A DNA stretch of 64,000 bases from the NCBI RefSeq assembly GCF_018128905.1, contig NZ_CP063808.1, positions 8,246,001 through 8,310,000 of the forward strand. Reading direction: 5' to 3'. Shown piece by piece: positions 1 to 7,345 of the stretch (position 1 is the first letter of the stretch; every line of letters begins with the position of its first letter). Both the position numbers and the translations under genes were made by a program. Source of the DNA: Streptomyces sp. A2-16. Lineage in GTDB: Bacteria > Actinomycetota > Actinomycetes > Streptomycetales > Streptomycetaceae. A model generated the notes under the pieces. That model was not told the DNA's origin. It was given only the letters and a program-made list of their open reading frames with translations, and made no database searches.

Positions 1-672
1 CTTGCCCTGGCTGGCGCCCGGGATCAGGCCCGGCACGTCGGCGATGGTGTAGACGGTCTCGCCCGCGGTGACCACGCCGAGGTTCGGGACCAGCGTGGTG
101 AACGGGTAGTCGGCGATCTTCGGCTTGGCCGCGCTCAGCACCGAGATCAGCGAGGACTTGCCGGCGCTCGGGTAGCCGACGAGGGCCACGTCGGCGACGG
201 TCTTGAGCTCCAGGACGATGTCCTGGAGGTCGCCGGGCACGCCGAGCAGCGCGAACCCGGGGGCCTTGCGGCGGGCGGAGGCCAGCGCCGCGTTGCCGAG
301 GCCGCCGCGGCCGCCCTGGGCGGCGACGTACGAGGTGCCGTGTCCGACCAGGTCGGCGAGGACGTTGCCCTGGCTGTCCAGGACGACGGTGCCGTCCGGC
401 ACCGGCAGGACCAGGTCCTGGCCGTCCTTGCCGGAGCGGTTGCCGCCCTCGCCGGGCTTGCCGTTGGTGGCCTTGCGGTGCGGGGAGTGGTGGTAGTCGA
501 GCAGCGTGGTGACGGACTGGTCGACGGTCAGGATGACGTCGCCGCCCCGTCCGCCGTTTCCGCCGTCGGGACCGCCGAGCGGCTTGAACTTCTCCCGGTG
601 GACGGAGGCACAGCCGTGACCTCCGTTACCCGCGGCGACATGCAGTTCGACGCGGTCCACGAAGGTGGTCAT
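1..672 (-). CDS. obg: GTPase Obg/CgtA (partial, C-terminus outside window)
   Basis: Obg GTPase, a ribosome-associated GTP-binding protein linked in Streptomyces to growth and onset of differentiation. 224 codons are visible, and the gene runs off the left edge. The glycine-rich Obg fold is at about residues 1-155 (several GG-rich loops), then the G domain with a P-loop GYPSAGKS near 166-173 and the DVPG switch II motif near 212-215. ATG at 672 is preceded by GGAGG with a 9-nt gap. It is the last gene of the conserved rplU-rpmA-obg set; the 118-nt gap to rpmA holds a hairpin, so obg may be partly independently expressed. Identity is secure; only the C-terminal domain is missing. Confidence 0.97.
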   Translation of the reverse strand, partial: MTTFVDRVELHVAAGNGGHGCASVHREKFKPLGGPDGGNGGRGGDVILTVDQSVTTLLDYHHSPHRKATNGKPGEGGNRSGKDGQDLVLPVPDGTVVLDSQGNVLADLVGHGTSYVAAQGGRGGLGNAALASARRKAPGFALLGVPGDLQDIVLELKTVADVALVGYPSAGKSSLISVLSAAKPKIADYPFTTLVPNLGVVTAGETVYTIADVPGLIPGASQGK

Positions 673-722
673 GGTTCGGTGCCTCCAAAAACGGTACGAG
701 TACTACTTCAGTAACACGCGAA

Positions 723-762
723 AGGCGGACCCGCCTTCCCACCAGGGAAGTGAGGTCCGCCT
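723..762 (-). terminator. Hairpin between rpmA and obg
   Basis: A 9-bp perfect inverted repeat (AGGCGGACC 723-731 with GGTCCGCCT 754-762) encloses a second 6-bp hairpin (CTTCCC 735-740 / GGGAAG 745-750). It lies just after rpmA in the direction of transcription and is consistent with a terminator or attenuator that lowers readthrough into obg. Confidence 0.5.
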
Positions 763-790
763 CGCGAAAAGTTGTCGATCAGTGCCTGGT

Positions 791-1045
791 TCAGGCGACC
801 GGAACGACGTTCACGACCTTGCGGCCACGGTGGGTGCCGAACTGCACCGCACCGGCGTTCAGCGCGAACAGCGTGTCGTCGCCGCCGCGGCCGACGCCCG
901 CACCCGGGTGGAAGTGGGTGCCGCGCTGGCGGACCAGGATCTCGCCCGCGTTGACGACCTGACCGCCGAAGCGCTTCACGCCGAGGCGCTGAGCGTTGGA
1001 GTCACGACCGTTACGGGTGGACGATGCGCCCTTCTTGTGTGCCAT
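791..1045 (-). CDS. rpmA: 50S ribosomal protein L27
   Basis: Ribosomal protein L27, 84 aa, the usual family length. It starts MAHKKGASST, the basic N-terminus that reaches towards the peptidyl-transferase centre, followed by the conserved GVKRFGGQ and RQRGTHFHPG segments. ATG at 1045 has GAGGAGAG directly upstream. Only 14 nt separate it from rplU, so the two are co-transcribed and presumably share translation control. There is no extra N-terminal cleavage extension of the Firmicutes kind. Confidence 0.98.
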   Translation of the reverse strand: MAHKKGASSTRNGRDSNAQRLGVKRFGGQVVNAGEILVRQRGTHFHPGAGVGRGGDDTLFALNAGAVQFGTHRGRKVVNVVPVA

Positions 1046-1059
1046 CTCTCCTCAGTCCC

Positions 1060-1380
1060 TTACTTCGCAGCCGCGGGGATCTCAGTGACCTTGATCGCCG
1101 TGTACTGCTGGCGGTGGCCCTGACGACGGCGGTAGCCGGTCTTGTTCTTGTAGCGAAGGATGTCGATCTTGACGCCCTTGTGGTGGTCCACGACCTCGGC
1201 CTGGACCTTGATGCCGGCCAGGACCCACGGGTCGCTGGTCACAGCGTCGCCGTCGACAACGAGCAGGGTCGAGAGCTCGACCGTGTCGCCAACCTTGGCA
1301 GTGGAAATCTTGTCAACCTCAACGATGTCGCCGACAGCAACCTTGTGCTGGCGACCACCGCTGCGCACGATGGCGTACAC
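1060..1380 (-). CDS. rplU: 50S ribosomal protein L21
   Basis: Ribosomal protein L21, 106 aa. I start it at GTG 1380, giving the family-typical N-terminus (M/V)YAIVRSGGRQ, and not at the in-frame start 45 codons upstream, whose Pro/Gly-rich extension is absent from the family. A purine-rich GAGAGAGTGAG precedes the GTG. The C-terminal GYRRRQGHRQ segment is the conserved RNA-binding end. It is the first gene of rplU-rpmA(-obg), with a good sigma-70-like promoter and a structured leader upstream. Confidence 0.97.
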   Translation of the reverse strand: MYAIVRSGGRQHKVAVGDIVEVDKISTAKVGDTVELSTLLVVDGDAVTSDPWVLAGIKVQAEVVDHHKGVKIDILRYKNKTGYRRRQGHRQQYTAIKVTEIPAAAK

Positions 1381-1495
1381 GCGGATCTCACTCTCTCGCT
1401 CGGGAACGGCACCCCCGCAGTCCAGCCGCCCGGCAGAACGAGCGGCCTCTCCCGGCCAGAACAGCGACCCGAGAGGAAGAGGTTTACGGGGATGT

Positions 1496-1518
1496 GGCGT
1501 GTCACCAGTGGACACGCC
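1496..1518 (-). promoter_or_regulatory. Hairpin at the start of the rplU leader
   Basis: A perfect 8-bp stem (GGCGTGTC 1496-1503 / GACACGCC 1511-1518) with a 7-nt loop lies directly downstream of the predicted rplU -10 box, so it would be at the very 5' end of the mRNA. The leader to GTG 1380 would be about 140 nt. It may stabilise the transcript or take part in L21 autoregulation; this is inference. Confidence 0.4.
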
Positions 1519-1526
1519 GACGGTCT

Positions 1527-1556
1527 AGGTTACGGGGCCGCGGCCGAACGGGTCAA
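1527..1556 (-). promoter_or_regulatory. Predicted rplU promoter
   Basis: On the minus strand TTGACC (1556-1551) and TAACCT (1532-1527) are separated by 18 nt, a good match to the vegetative HrdB-type promoter. It is placed suitably for the rplU-rpmA-obg transcript. Confidence 0.55.
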
Positions 1557-1586
1557 ACCGGGCCCCGTCGCGTTCAAACCCACGCG

Positions 1587-2180
1587 TCAGGAGCCGAGGC
1601 TCTCCCGGTACGCCACGCACTCCTCGTAGGAGGGCAGCAGCCCCTGCTCACGCGCCTCGGCCAGGGTCGGCGCCTGCTCGTCCTTGGGGGAGAGCAGCGG
1701 GGTGATCCCCTCGGGCCACTCGATGCCGATCTCCGGGTCGAGCGGGTGGACGCCGTGCTCGCGCTGCGGCGCGTACCCCTCGGAGCACAGGTAGACCACG
1801 GTGGCGTCGTCGGTGAGCGCCATGAACCCGTGGCCGAGCCCCTCGGAGAGGTAGACGGCGTGGTGGTCCTGGTCGTCCAGGCGGACGATCTCCCACTGGC
1901 CGTAGGTGGGCGAGCCCACCCGGATGTCCACGATCACGTCGAGGACCGCGCCGCGCACGCACTTGACGTACTTGGCCTGCCCGGGCGGCACGTCGGCGAA
2001 GTGGATGCCGCGCAGGGTGCCCCGGCTGGAGACCGACATGTTGGCCTGGGCCAGGCTCAGCGGGTGGCCCGCGGCCTCCGCGAAGACAGGGGCCTTGAAC
2101 CACTCGTGAAAGCTGCCCCGGCCGTCGGGGAAGACCTTCGGCTCGAACACCCAGGCACCGGAGATCGAAAGGGGTCGCAT
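1587..2180 (-). CDS. rfbC: dTDP-4-dehydrorhamnose 3,5-epimerase family protein
   Basis: RmlC-type epimerase, third step of dTDP-L-rhamnose synthesis, converting dTDP-4-dehydro-6-deoxy-glucose to the L-lyxo sugar. 197 aa, a normal length for the cupin family. Conserved motifs visible are the FxDxRGxF-type N-terminus, RGIHF with catalytic His60, the V-D-I-R strand, the GHGF strand, and the candidate catalytic Tyr130. The ATG at 2180 lies 10 nt after the glycosyltransferase stop, so it is the last gene of the rfbA-B-D-GT-C operon. The C-terminal tail beyond about residue 165 is longer than in E. coli RmlC, which is common in actinobacteria. A sugar epimerase with another 4-keto substrate cannot be excluded. 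Confidence 0.9.
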   Translation of the reverse strand: MRPLSISGAWVFEPKVFPDGRGSFHEWFKAPVFAEAAGHPLSLAQANMSVSSRGTLRGIHFADVPPGQAKYVKCVRGAVLDVIVDIRVGSPTYGQWEIVRLDDQDHHAVYLSEGLGHGFMALTDDATVVYLCSEGYAPQREHGVHPLDPEIGIEWPEGITPLLSPKDEQAPTLAEAREQGLLPSYEECVAYRESLGS

Positions 2181-2190
2181 CGCGGAGGTC

Positions 2191-4194
2191 TCAGCCCTTC
2201 TTCTGGTTGGTCAGGGCGCGCTTGATACGCCCGGCGGCACGGCGCCACAGCGGGCGCGGCGCGGTCGCCTTCTTCTTCGGGGCGGCCGCCTTCTTCGCGG
2301 CGGACTTCGCGGGCGGGGTGTGCCGGTCGATCACCTTGGCGGCACCGGAGGCGTCCACCACGACATCGACCGGGAGCCGCGTCCACTTGCGCTCACCGCG
2401 GGCCGCGGACGGCACACCGACCCGGACCGCCCAGCGCATGCCGGTCAGCTTCTCCAGCGGCAGCGTGGCGGTGACGGTACGGCCGTCCAGGGCGGCGTCG
2501 GCCGGGTACTTGCCGACGTTCTTGCGCTCGAAGCGCAGCTGGACGGAGTCCCCGCCGGTCGCGGCGACGTGCAGCGGCAGGGGCAGCCGTACGACGGAAC
2601 CCTCGACCGTGCCCTCGGCGGGCGGCATGACGGCGACCGCCTCGCCCTCCAGCTTGTTGGTGTGCTGGTCCACGTCGAGCGAGAGGTTGCCGGGACCGTC
2701 GGTCCAGTACGGCAGCACGAGCCGCTTGGGCTCGCCGGTGAGGGCGGCCAGGCGACCGGCCTCGACGTCCTCGCCGCGCACCGCGCCGAGCCGGGTCTCC
2801 TTGCTCCAGCCGCAGGACTTGATCCTGAGGTGCAGGTCCCAGATGCCCTTGTCGAGCGGGGCTCCGGAGGCCGCGGTCTCGGGGTCGAGCTCGGCGCGGG
2901 CGGAGATCCGCTGCCGGAAGACCCCGTCCCCGGCTGCGATCTCCTGCAGCTCGCTCGTGACGGGCAGGTAGAACTGCCGGGCGTCCTCGCGGTGCCGGAC
3001 CACCAGGTCGACGTCGCTCTTGGCGAGCGGGGCGTCCAGCTTGATGCCCTGGTCGTCGAGGGCCTTGAGCGCCTCGTCGGACAGCGGCAGACCGAGCAGC
3101 CGGCGCTCGCCGTCACGGCGGAACGTCATCGGCTCGCCGTCGATCTGGAGTTCGGAGTCGAAGCCGACCTTCAGGGTGCCGTCCTGCCACTCCAGCGAGG
3201 TGAGGCTGCCGGTGGGCTTGATCCCGGCCTCCCACTCGGCGAGGGTGCGGATGTCCTGGTAGCGGTCGGCGAAGATCAGCCCGGCGACGACCTTCTGGGT
3301 GAGACCGAGACGGGCGACGACACCGGGTCCGAAGCGCTCGGTGACCACCTTGTGGATCTCGGTGTACAGCTCCTCGGCGTAGTCCTCGGGGAGCTTCAGC
3401 AGGCGCTGGCCGCGCAGCCGCTCGACCATCTCGTTGCGCAGCCAGCGGCTGAACAGCTTGTCGCGCAGCGCGCCCGGCTCGGTCAGCTCCTCGACGACGT
3501 CGAGGGCCTCGCGCAGGTTGCCGAAGTAACCGACCGGGTCGAAGCGCTGGAAGCCCGCGTTCGAGCCGTCGTCACGGGTGATGTGGTAGTAGCACAGGTA
3601 GTCGCCGAGCACGGCGACGCTCTTGGCGCGCAGGTAGGCCTCGACGACGAAGACGTGGTCCTCGAGTCGGCGGCGGCCCTCCTTGAAGCGCATGTTGTGC
3701 TCGTTGAGGAACTCCCGCCGGAACATCTTGTGCGGGGTGAGGCTGTCGATCAGCGGCGCGTTGGACACCGTGGCACGCGGCCGGTTGACCCGGAACAGCT
3801 CCTGCGGGACCGGCCGTCCGATGCCTGCCATCTTGCCCACGACGACGTCGGCCTCGTTGGCCTTGCCGTAGTCGTACATCCGCTCCAGAGCCTCGTCGCC
3901 CAGCCAGTCGTCGTGGTCGACGAACATGACGTACTCGCCCTGGGCGGCCTCGATACCGGTGTTGCGGGGCTTGCCCGACCAGCCGGAGGACTCCTGGTGG
4001 ATGACGTGGAAGTGGGGGTGCTCGGCGGCGAGCTGGTCCAGGCGGGCCGGGGTCTCGTCGGTGGAGCCGTCGTCGACGAAGAAGACCTCGAACTCGTCCG
4101 GGGTCAGGCTCTGCCGGAGCAGGCCCGTGATGCAGTCCTCGACGTATTTGCCGGGGTTGTAGACCGCGATGACGACGCTGACCTTGACCGTCAC
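2191..4194 (-). CDS. Glycosyltransferase family 2 protein, large C-terminal extension
   Basis: Inverting GT-A glycosyltransferase, 667 aa. Residues 1 to about 240 are a GT2 domain: VSVVIAVYNPG start, FVDDGSTDET, and the metal-binding D-x-D region FVDHDDWLG. The remaining 400 residues are beta-rich and resemble the C-terminal domains of TarP/TarS-type wall teichoic acid glycosyltransferases by layout only. The tail (last 40 residues) is Lys/Ala/Pro/Arg-rich. The GTG start at 4194 overlaps the rfbD stop as GTGA. Within an rfb operon it most likely transfers a sugar, perhaps rhamnose, to a cell-surface polymer; donor and acceptor cannot be read from sequence. The function at family level is secure, the acceptor is not. 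Confidence 0.88.
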   Translation of the reverse strand: MTVKVSVVIAVYNPGKYVEDCITGLLRQSLTPDEFEVFFVDDGSTDETPARLDQLAAEHPHFHVIHQESSGWSGKPRNTGIEAAQGEYVMFVDHDDWLGDEALERMYDYGKANEADVVVGKMAGIGRPVPQELFRVNRPRATVSNAPLIDSLTPHKMFRREFLNEHNMRFKEGRRRLEDHVFVVEAYLRAKSVAVLGDYLCYYHITRDDGSNAGFQRFDPVGYFGNLREALDVVEELTEPGALRDKLFSRWLRNEMVERLRGQRLLKLPEDYAEELYTEIHKVVTERFGPGVVARLGLTQKVVAGLIFADRYQDIRTLAEWEAGIKPTGSLTSLEWQDGTLKVGFDSELQIDGEPMTFRRDGERRLLGLPLSDEALKALDDQGIKLDAPLAKSDVDLVVRHREDARQFYLPVTSELQEIAAGDGVFRQRISARAELDPETAASGAPLDKGIWDLHLRIKSCGWSKETRLGAVRGEDVEAGRLAALTGEPKRLVLPYWTDGPGNLSLDVDQHTNKLEGEAVAVMPPAEGTVEGSVVRLPLPLHVAATGGDSVQLRFERKNVGKYPADAALDGRTVTATLPLEKLTGMRWAVRVGVPSAARGERKWTRLPVDVVVDASGAAKVIDRHTPPAKSAAKKAAAPKKKATAPRPLWRRAAGRIKRALTNQKKG

Positions 4195-5087
4195 GCCGTG
4201 TTCTCCTTCAGATGGACCCGGTGGATCTCCGGGAAGGCCTCGGTGAGGGCCGTACGCCAGTCGCGCAGCGGCTCGATGCCGGCCTCGGCGAACCGGCCGT
4301 GGCCGAGGACGCTGTAGGCGGGGCGGGGCGCGGGGCGCACGAAGGCCTCGCTGGTGGTGGGACGGACCCGGTCCGGGTCGGTGCCCAGCAGCCGGAAGAT
4401 CTCCTGGGTGAAGCCGTGCCAGGTGGTCTCGCCGGAGTTGGTGCCGTGGTAGACGCCGGCCGGTGCGGTGCCGGCCAGGGCGCCGCGCCCCAGCTCGACC
4501 AGCAGGCCCGCGAGGTCGGCGCTCCAGGTGGGCTGGCCACGCTGGTCGTCGACGACGTCGAGGGTGTCCTTGACGCCCTCCAGCTTGATCATCGTCTTGA
4601 CGAAGTTGGGGCCGCCGGTGCCGTAGAGCCAGGCGGTGCGCACGACGTAACCGCGCTCGTTCGCGAGGACCGCCTTCTCCCCGGCCAGCTTGGTGCGGCC
4701 GTAGGCGCTGCGGGGCGCGGTGGGCGCGTCCTCGGGGTACGGCGTGGTGGCGTCCCCGGCGAAGACGTAGTCCGTGGAGACGTGCAGCAGGACGGCGCCG
4801 GTGCGGGCGCAGGCCTCGGCGAGGTTGCGCGGCCCGTCGCCGTTGATGGCGAGCGCCTCGTCCTCACGGGTCTCGGCGTCGTCCACGGCGGTCCAGGCCG
4901 CGCAGTTGACGACGACGGCGGGCCGGTGCTCTTCGAGCGCCGCGCTCACGGCGTCGGCGTCGGTGAGGTCCAGCGCCTTGCGGTCGAGGGCGACGTACCG
5001 CTCCCCCGACTGGGCCAGCCGGGCCAGGACGTCCTGGCCCAGCATGCCGCCCGCGCCCGTGACCAGCCAGGTGCGGTTGTCGGTCAC
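4191..5087 (-). CDS. rfbD: dTDP-4-dehydrorhamnose reductase
   Basis: RmlD, an NAD(P)H-dependent SDR enzyme that makes dTDP-L-rhamnose from the product of RfbC. 298 aa from the GTG at 5087, which overlaps the rfbB stop (GTGA). A longer in-frame reading 68 codons upstream would lie wholly inside rfbB and is rejected. The Rossmann motif GAGGMLGQ is near residues 11-18, the HVSTDYVFAG substrate loop and the catalytic YGRTK follow in the centre. The 4-nt overlaps at both ends indicate translational coupling across the operon. Confidence 0.95.
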   Translation of the reverse strand: MTDNRTWLVTGAGGMLGQDVLARLAQSGERYVALDRKALDLTDADAVSAALEEHRPAVVVNCAAWTAVDDAETREDEALAINGDGPRNLAEACARTGAVLLHVSTDYVFAGDATTPYPEDAPTAPRSAYGRTKLAGEKAVLANERGYVVRTAWLYGTGGPNFVKTMIKLEGVKDTLDVVDDQRGQPTWSADLAGLLVELGRGALAGTAPAGVYHGTNSGETTWHGFTQEIFRLLGTDPDRVRPTTSEAFVRPAPRPAYSVLGHGRFAEAGIEPLRDWRTALTEAFPEIHRVHLKENTA

Positions 5088-6070
5088 AGCGCGGCCCGCT
5101 CCTTCAGCGGCTCCCACCAGGCGCGGTTGTCGCGGTACCACTGCACGGTCTCGGCGAGACCCTGCTCGAAGCTCTTGCGGGGCTCGTAGCCGAGCTCCTC
5201 GCGGATCTTCGTGCAGTCGACGGAGTAGCGGCGGTCGTGGCCCTTGCGGTCCTCGACGTACTCGACGCTGGTGTCCCAGTCGGCGCCGCACGCCTTCAGC
5301 AGCAGCCCGGTGAGCTCCTTGTTGGAGAGCTCGGTGCCGCCGCCGATGTTGTAGACCTCACCGGCGCGGCCCTTGGTGCGCACGAGCTCGATGCCCTGGA
5401 CGTGGTCGTCGATGTGCAGCCAGTCGCGGACGTTGCCGCCGTCGCCGTACAGCGGGACCTTCTTGCCGTCGAGGAGGTTGGTCACGAAGAGCGGGATGAC
5501 CTTCTCGGGGAAGTGGTGGTGCCCGTAGTTGTTGGAGCAGCGGGTCACGCGCACGTCCAGGCCGTGGGTGCGGTGGTACGACAGCGCGATCAGGTCGCTG
5601 GACGCCTTCGCCGAGGAGTACGGCGAGTTGGGCTCCAGCGGGTGCGTCTCGGGCCAGGAGCCCTCGTCGATCGAGCCGTAGACCTCGTCGGTGGAGATGT
5701 GTACGAAGGTCTTGATGCCCGCGCGGTGGGCCGCGTCGATGAGGGTGTGGGTGCCGACCACGTTGGTGCGCACGAACTCGGCGCCGCCGTCGATGGAGCG
5801 GTCCACGTGCGACTCGGCGGCGAAGTGCACCACCTGGTCGTGCTCGGCCATCAGCTTGCCGACCAGCTCGGGGTCGCAGATGTCGCCCTGCACGAAGGCG
5901 AAGCCCGGGTGCTCGCGCACCTCGTCGAGGTTGGCCGGGTTGCCCGCGTAGGTCAGCTTGTCGAGGACGGTGACCGAGACGTCACCGGGGCCCTCGGGGC
6001 CGAGCACGGTACGGACGTAGTGCGAGCCGATGAAGCCGGCACCGCCGGTCACCAGAATCCGAGTGGTCAT
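5084..6070 (-). CDS. rfbB: dTDP-glucose 4,6-dehydratase
   Basis: RmlB, extended SDR that converts dTDP-glucose to dTDP-4-keto-6-deoxyglucose. 328 aa. NAD-binding GGAGFIGSHYV at residues 9-19, catalytic T127-D128-E129 in HISTDEVYG, and Y151-x3-K155 (YSSAK) are all present. The ATG at 6070 overlaps the rfbA stop (ATGA). The same enzyme can feed deoxysugar antibiotics pathways, but the adjacent rfbC and rfbD point to rhamnose. Confidence 0.97.
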   Translation of the reverse strand: MTTRILVTGGAGFIGSHYVRTVLGPEGPGDVSVTVLDKLTYAGNPANLDEVREHPGFAFVQGDICDPELVGKLMAEHDQVVHFAAESHVDRSIDGGAEFVRTNVVGTHTLIDAAHRAGIKTFVHISTDEVYGSIDEGSWPETHPLEPNSPYSSAKASSDLIALSYHRTHGLDVRVTRCSNNYGHHHFPEKVIPLFVTNLLDGKKVPLYGDGGNVRDWLHIDDHVQGIELVRTKGRAGEVYNIGGGTELSNKELTGLLLKACGADWDTSVEYVEDRKGHDRRYSVDCTKIREELGYEPRKSFEQGLAETVQWYRDNRAWWEPLKERAAL

Positions 6071-7134
6071 GAAGAGATCTGCACCTTGCTGTGATCACCG
6101 AGCACGAGCCGGTGTGCCTTGGGGTTGCGGGGCGCGGGCGTGACCTCGACGTCACGTCCGATGAGCGAGGCCTCCACGCGGCGCACGCCGGTCACGGACG
6201 AGCCGCGCAGCACGATGGAGTACTCGATTTCGCTGTCCTCGATCCGGCAGTCCTCGGAGACGGACGTGAACGGACCGATGTAGGCGTCGTTGACCACCGT
6301 GCCGGCACCGATGATGGCAGGACCGACGATCCGGCTGCCACTGACGCTGGCGCCCGCCTCGATCCGGACCCGGCCGATGATCTCGCTGCTGTCGTCGACC
6401 GTGCCCTCGTTCACCGGGTCGACGGTCTCCAGGACCGACCGGTTGACCTCCAGCATGTCGGTGACGTTGCCGGTGTCCTTCCAGTAGCCGGAGATGGTCG
6501 TGGAGCGGACGTCACGCTTCTGGTCGATCAGCCACTGGATCGCATGGGTGATCTCCAGCTCGCCGCGCCAGGACGGCTCGATGGAGCGGACGGCCTCGTG
6601 TATGGCCGGCGTGAAGAGGTAGACGCCGACGAGGGCGAGGTCGCTCTTGGGCTGCTTGGGCTTCTCCTCCAGGCCCACCACCCGGCCGTCGCCGTCGAGT
6701 TCGGCGACACCGAAGGAGGTGGGGTTGGGGACCCGGGTCAGCAGGATCTGCGCGTCGGGCCGCTCGGCGCGGAACTCGTCCACCAGACCGGTGATGCCAC
6801 CGACGATGAAGTTGTCGCCGAGGTACATGACGAAGTCCTCGTCGCCGAGGAACTCCTGCGCGATGAGCACGGCGTGGGCGAGGCCCAGCGGTGCTTCCTG
6901 CGGGATGTAGGTGACCTTGATCCCGAACTGGGAGCCGTCGCCGACCGCCTCGCGGATCTCGTCCGCGGTGTCGCCGACGACGATGCCCACCTCGCTGATC
7001 CCGGCCTCGGCGATGGCCTCCAGGCCGTAGAACAGCACGGGCTTGTTGGCGACCGGCACCAACTGCTTGGCCGAGGTGTGAGTGATCGGGCGGAGGCGGG
7101 TGCCCGCTCCCCCGGAGAGCACGAGAGCCTTCAC
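6067..7134 (-). CDS. rfbA: Glucose-1-phosphate thymidylyltransferase
   Basis: RmlA-type nucleotidyltransferase making dTDP-glucose from glucose-1-phosphate and dTTP, first step of the pathway. 355 aa, the long (StrD-like) form: an N-terminal nucleotidyltransferase domain with the GGAGTRLRP signature at residues 8-16 and LGDNFIVG, then a C-terminal left-handed beta-helix of hexapeptide-like repeats (about 245-340), which short E. coli RmlA lacks. GTG start at 7134 with AGGGA about 6 nt upstream. First gene of the operon. Confidence 0.95.
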   Translation of the reverse strand: MKALVLSGGAGTRLRPITHTSAKQLVPVANKPVLFYGLEAIAEAGISEVGIVVGDTADEIREAVGDGSQFGIKVTYIPQEAPLGLAHAVLIAQEFLGDEDFVMYLGDNFIVGGITGLVDEFRAERPDAQILLTRVPNPTSFGVAELDGDGRVVGLEEKPKQPKSDLALVGVYLFTPAIHEAVRSIEPSWRGELEITHAIQWLIDQKRDVRSTTISGYWKDTGNVTDMLEVNRSVLETVDPVNEGTVDDSSEIIGRVRIEAGASVSGSRIVGPAIIGAGTVVNDAYIGPFTSVSEDCRIEDSEIEYSIVLRGSSVTGVRRVEASLIGRDVEVTPAPRNPKAHRLVLGDHSKVQISS

Positions 7135-7160
7135 GAAAATCCCTATTTGTCTAAATTAAG

Positions 7161-7183
7161 TGTCAATCTCGGCTCACATCATA
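7161..7183 (-). promoter_or_regulatory. Candidate rfb operon promoter region
   Basis: The AT-rich gap before rfbA contains TATGAT (minus strand, 7183-7178), an excellent -10 box, leaving a leader of about 37 nt. I see no convincing -35 at the matching distance. A TTGACA also occurs at 7166-7161 but has no -10 before the start codon. The site is therefore tentative. Confidence 0.35.
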
Positions 7184-7274
7184 ACCCTGGGGACAGGACC
7201 GGGATTCACCGGCCATTCACATGATCGATCACCGGTTGACAACTTTCCGTCGGACGCAATAGCCACAGAATCAC

Positions 7275-7308
7275 GAAATCCGCCCCCGGCGAACCAGGAG
7301 CGGATTTC
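7275..7308 (-). terminator. Terminator hairpin after rne
   Basis: GAAATCCGC (7275-7283) and GCGGATTTC (7300-7308) form a perfect 9-bp stem with a 16-nt loop, about 40 nt past the rne stop. It fits a Streptomyces-type terminator without a U tract and separates rne from the rfb operon. Confidence 0.6.
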
Positions 7309-7345
7309 GATCTTCAGACGGCTGAAATTATTCGGTGCCGGTCCG

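Noticed and set aside
2320..4317. Long plus-strand open frame opposite the glycosyltransferase gene
   Set aside because: Antisense shadow; the minus strand encodes an intact GT2 protein with overlapping operon neighbours.
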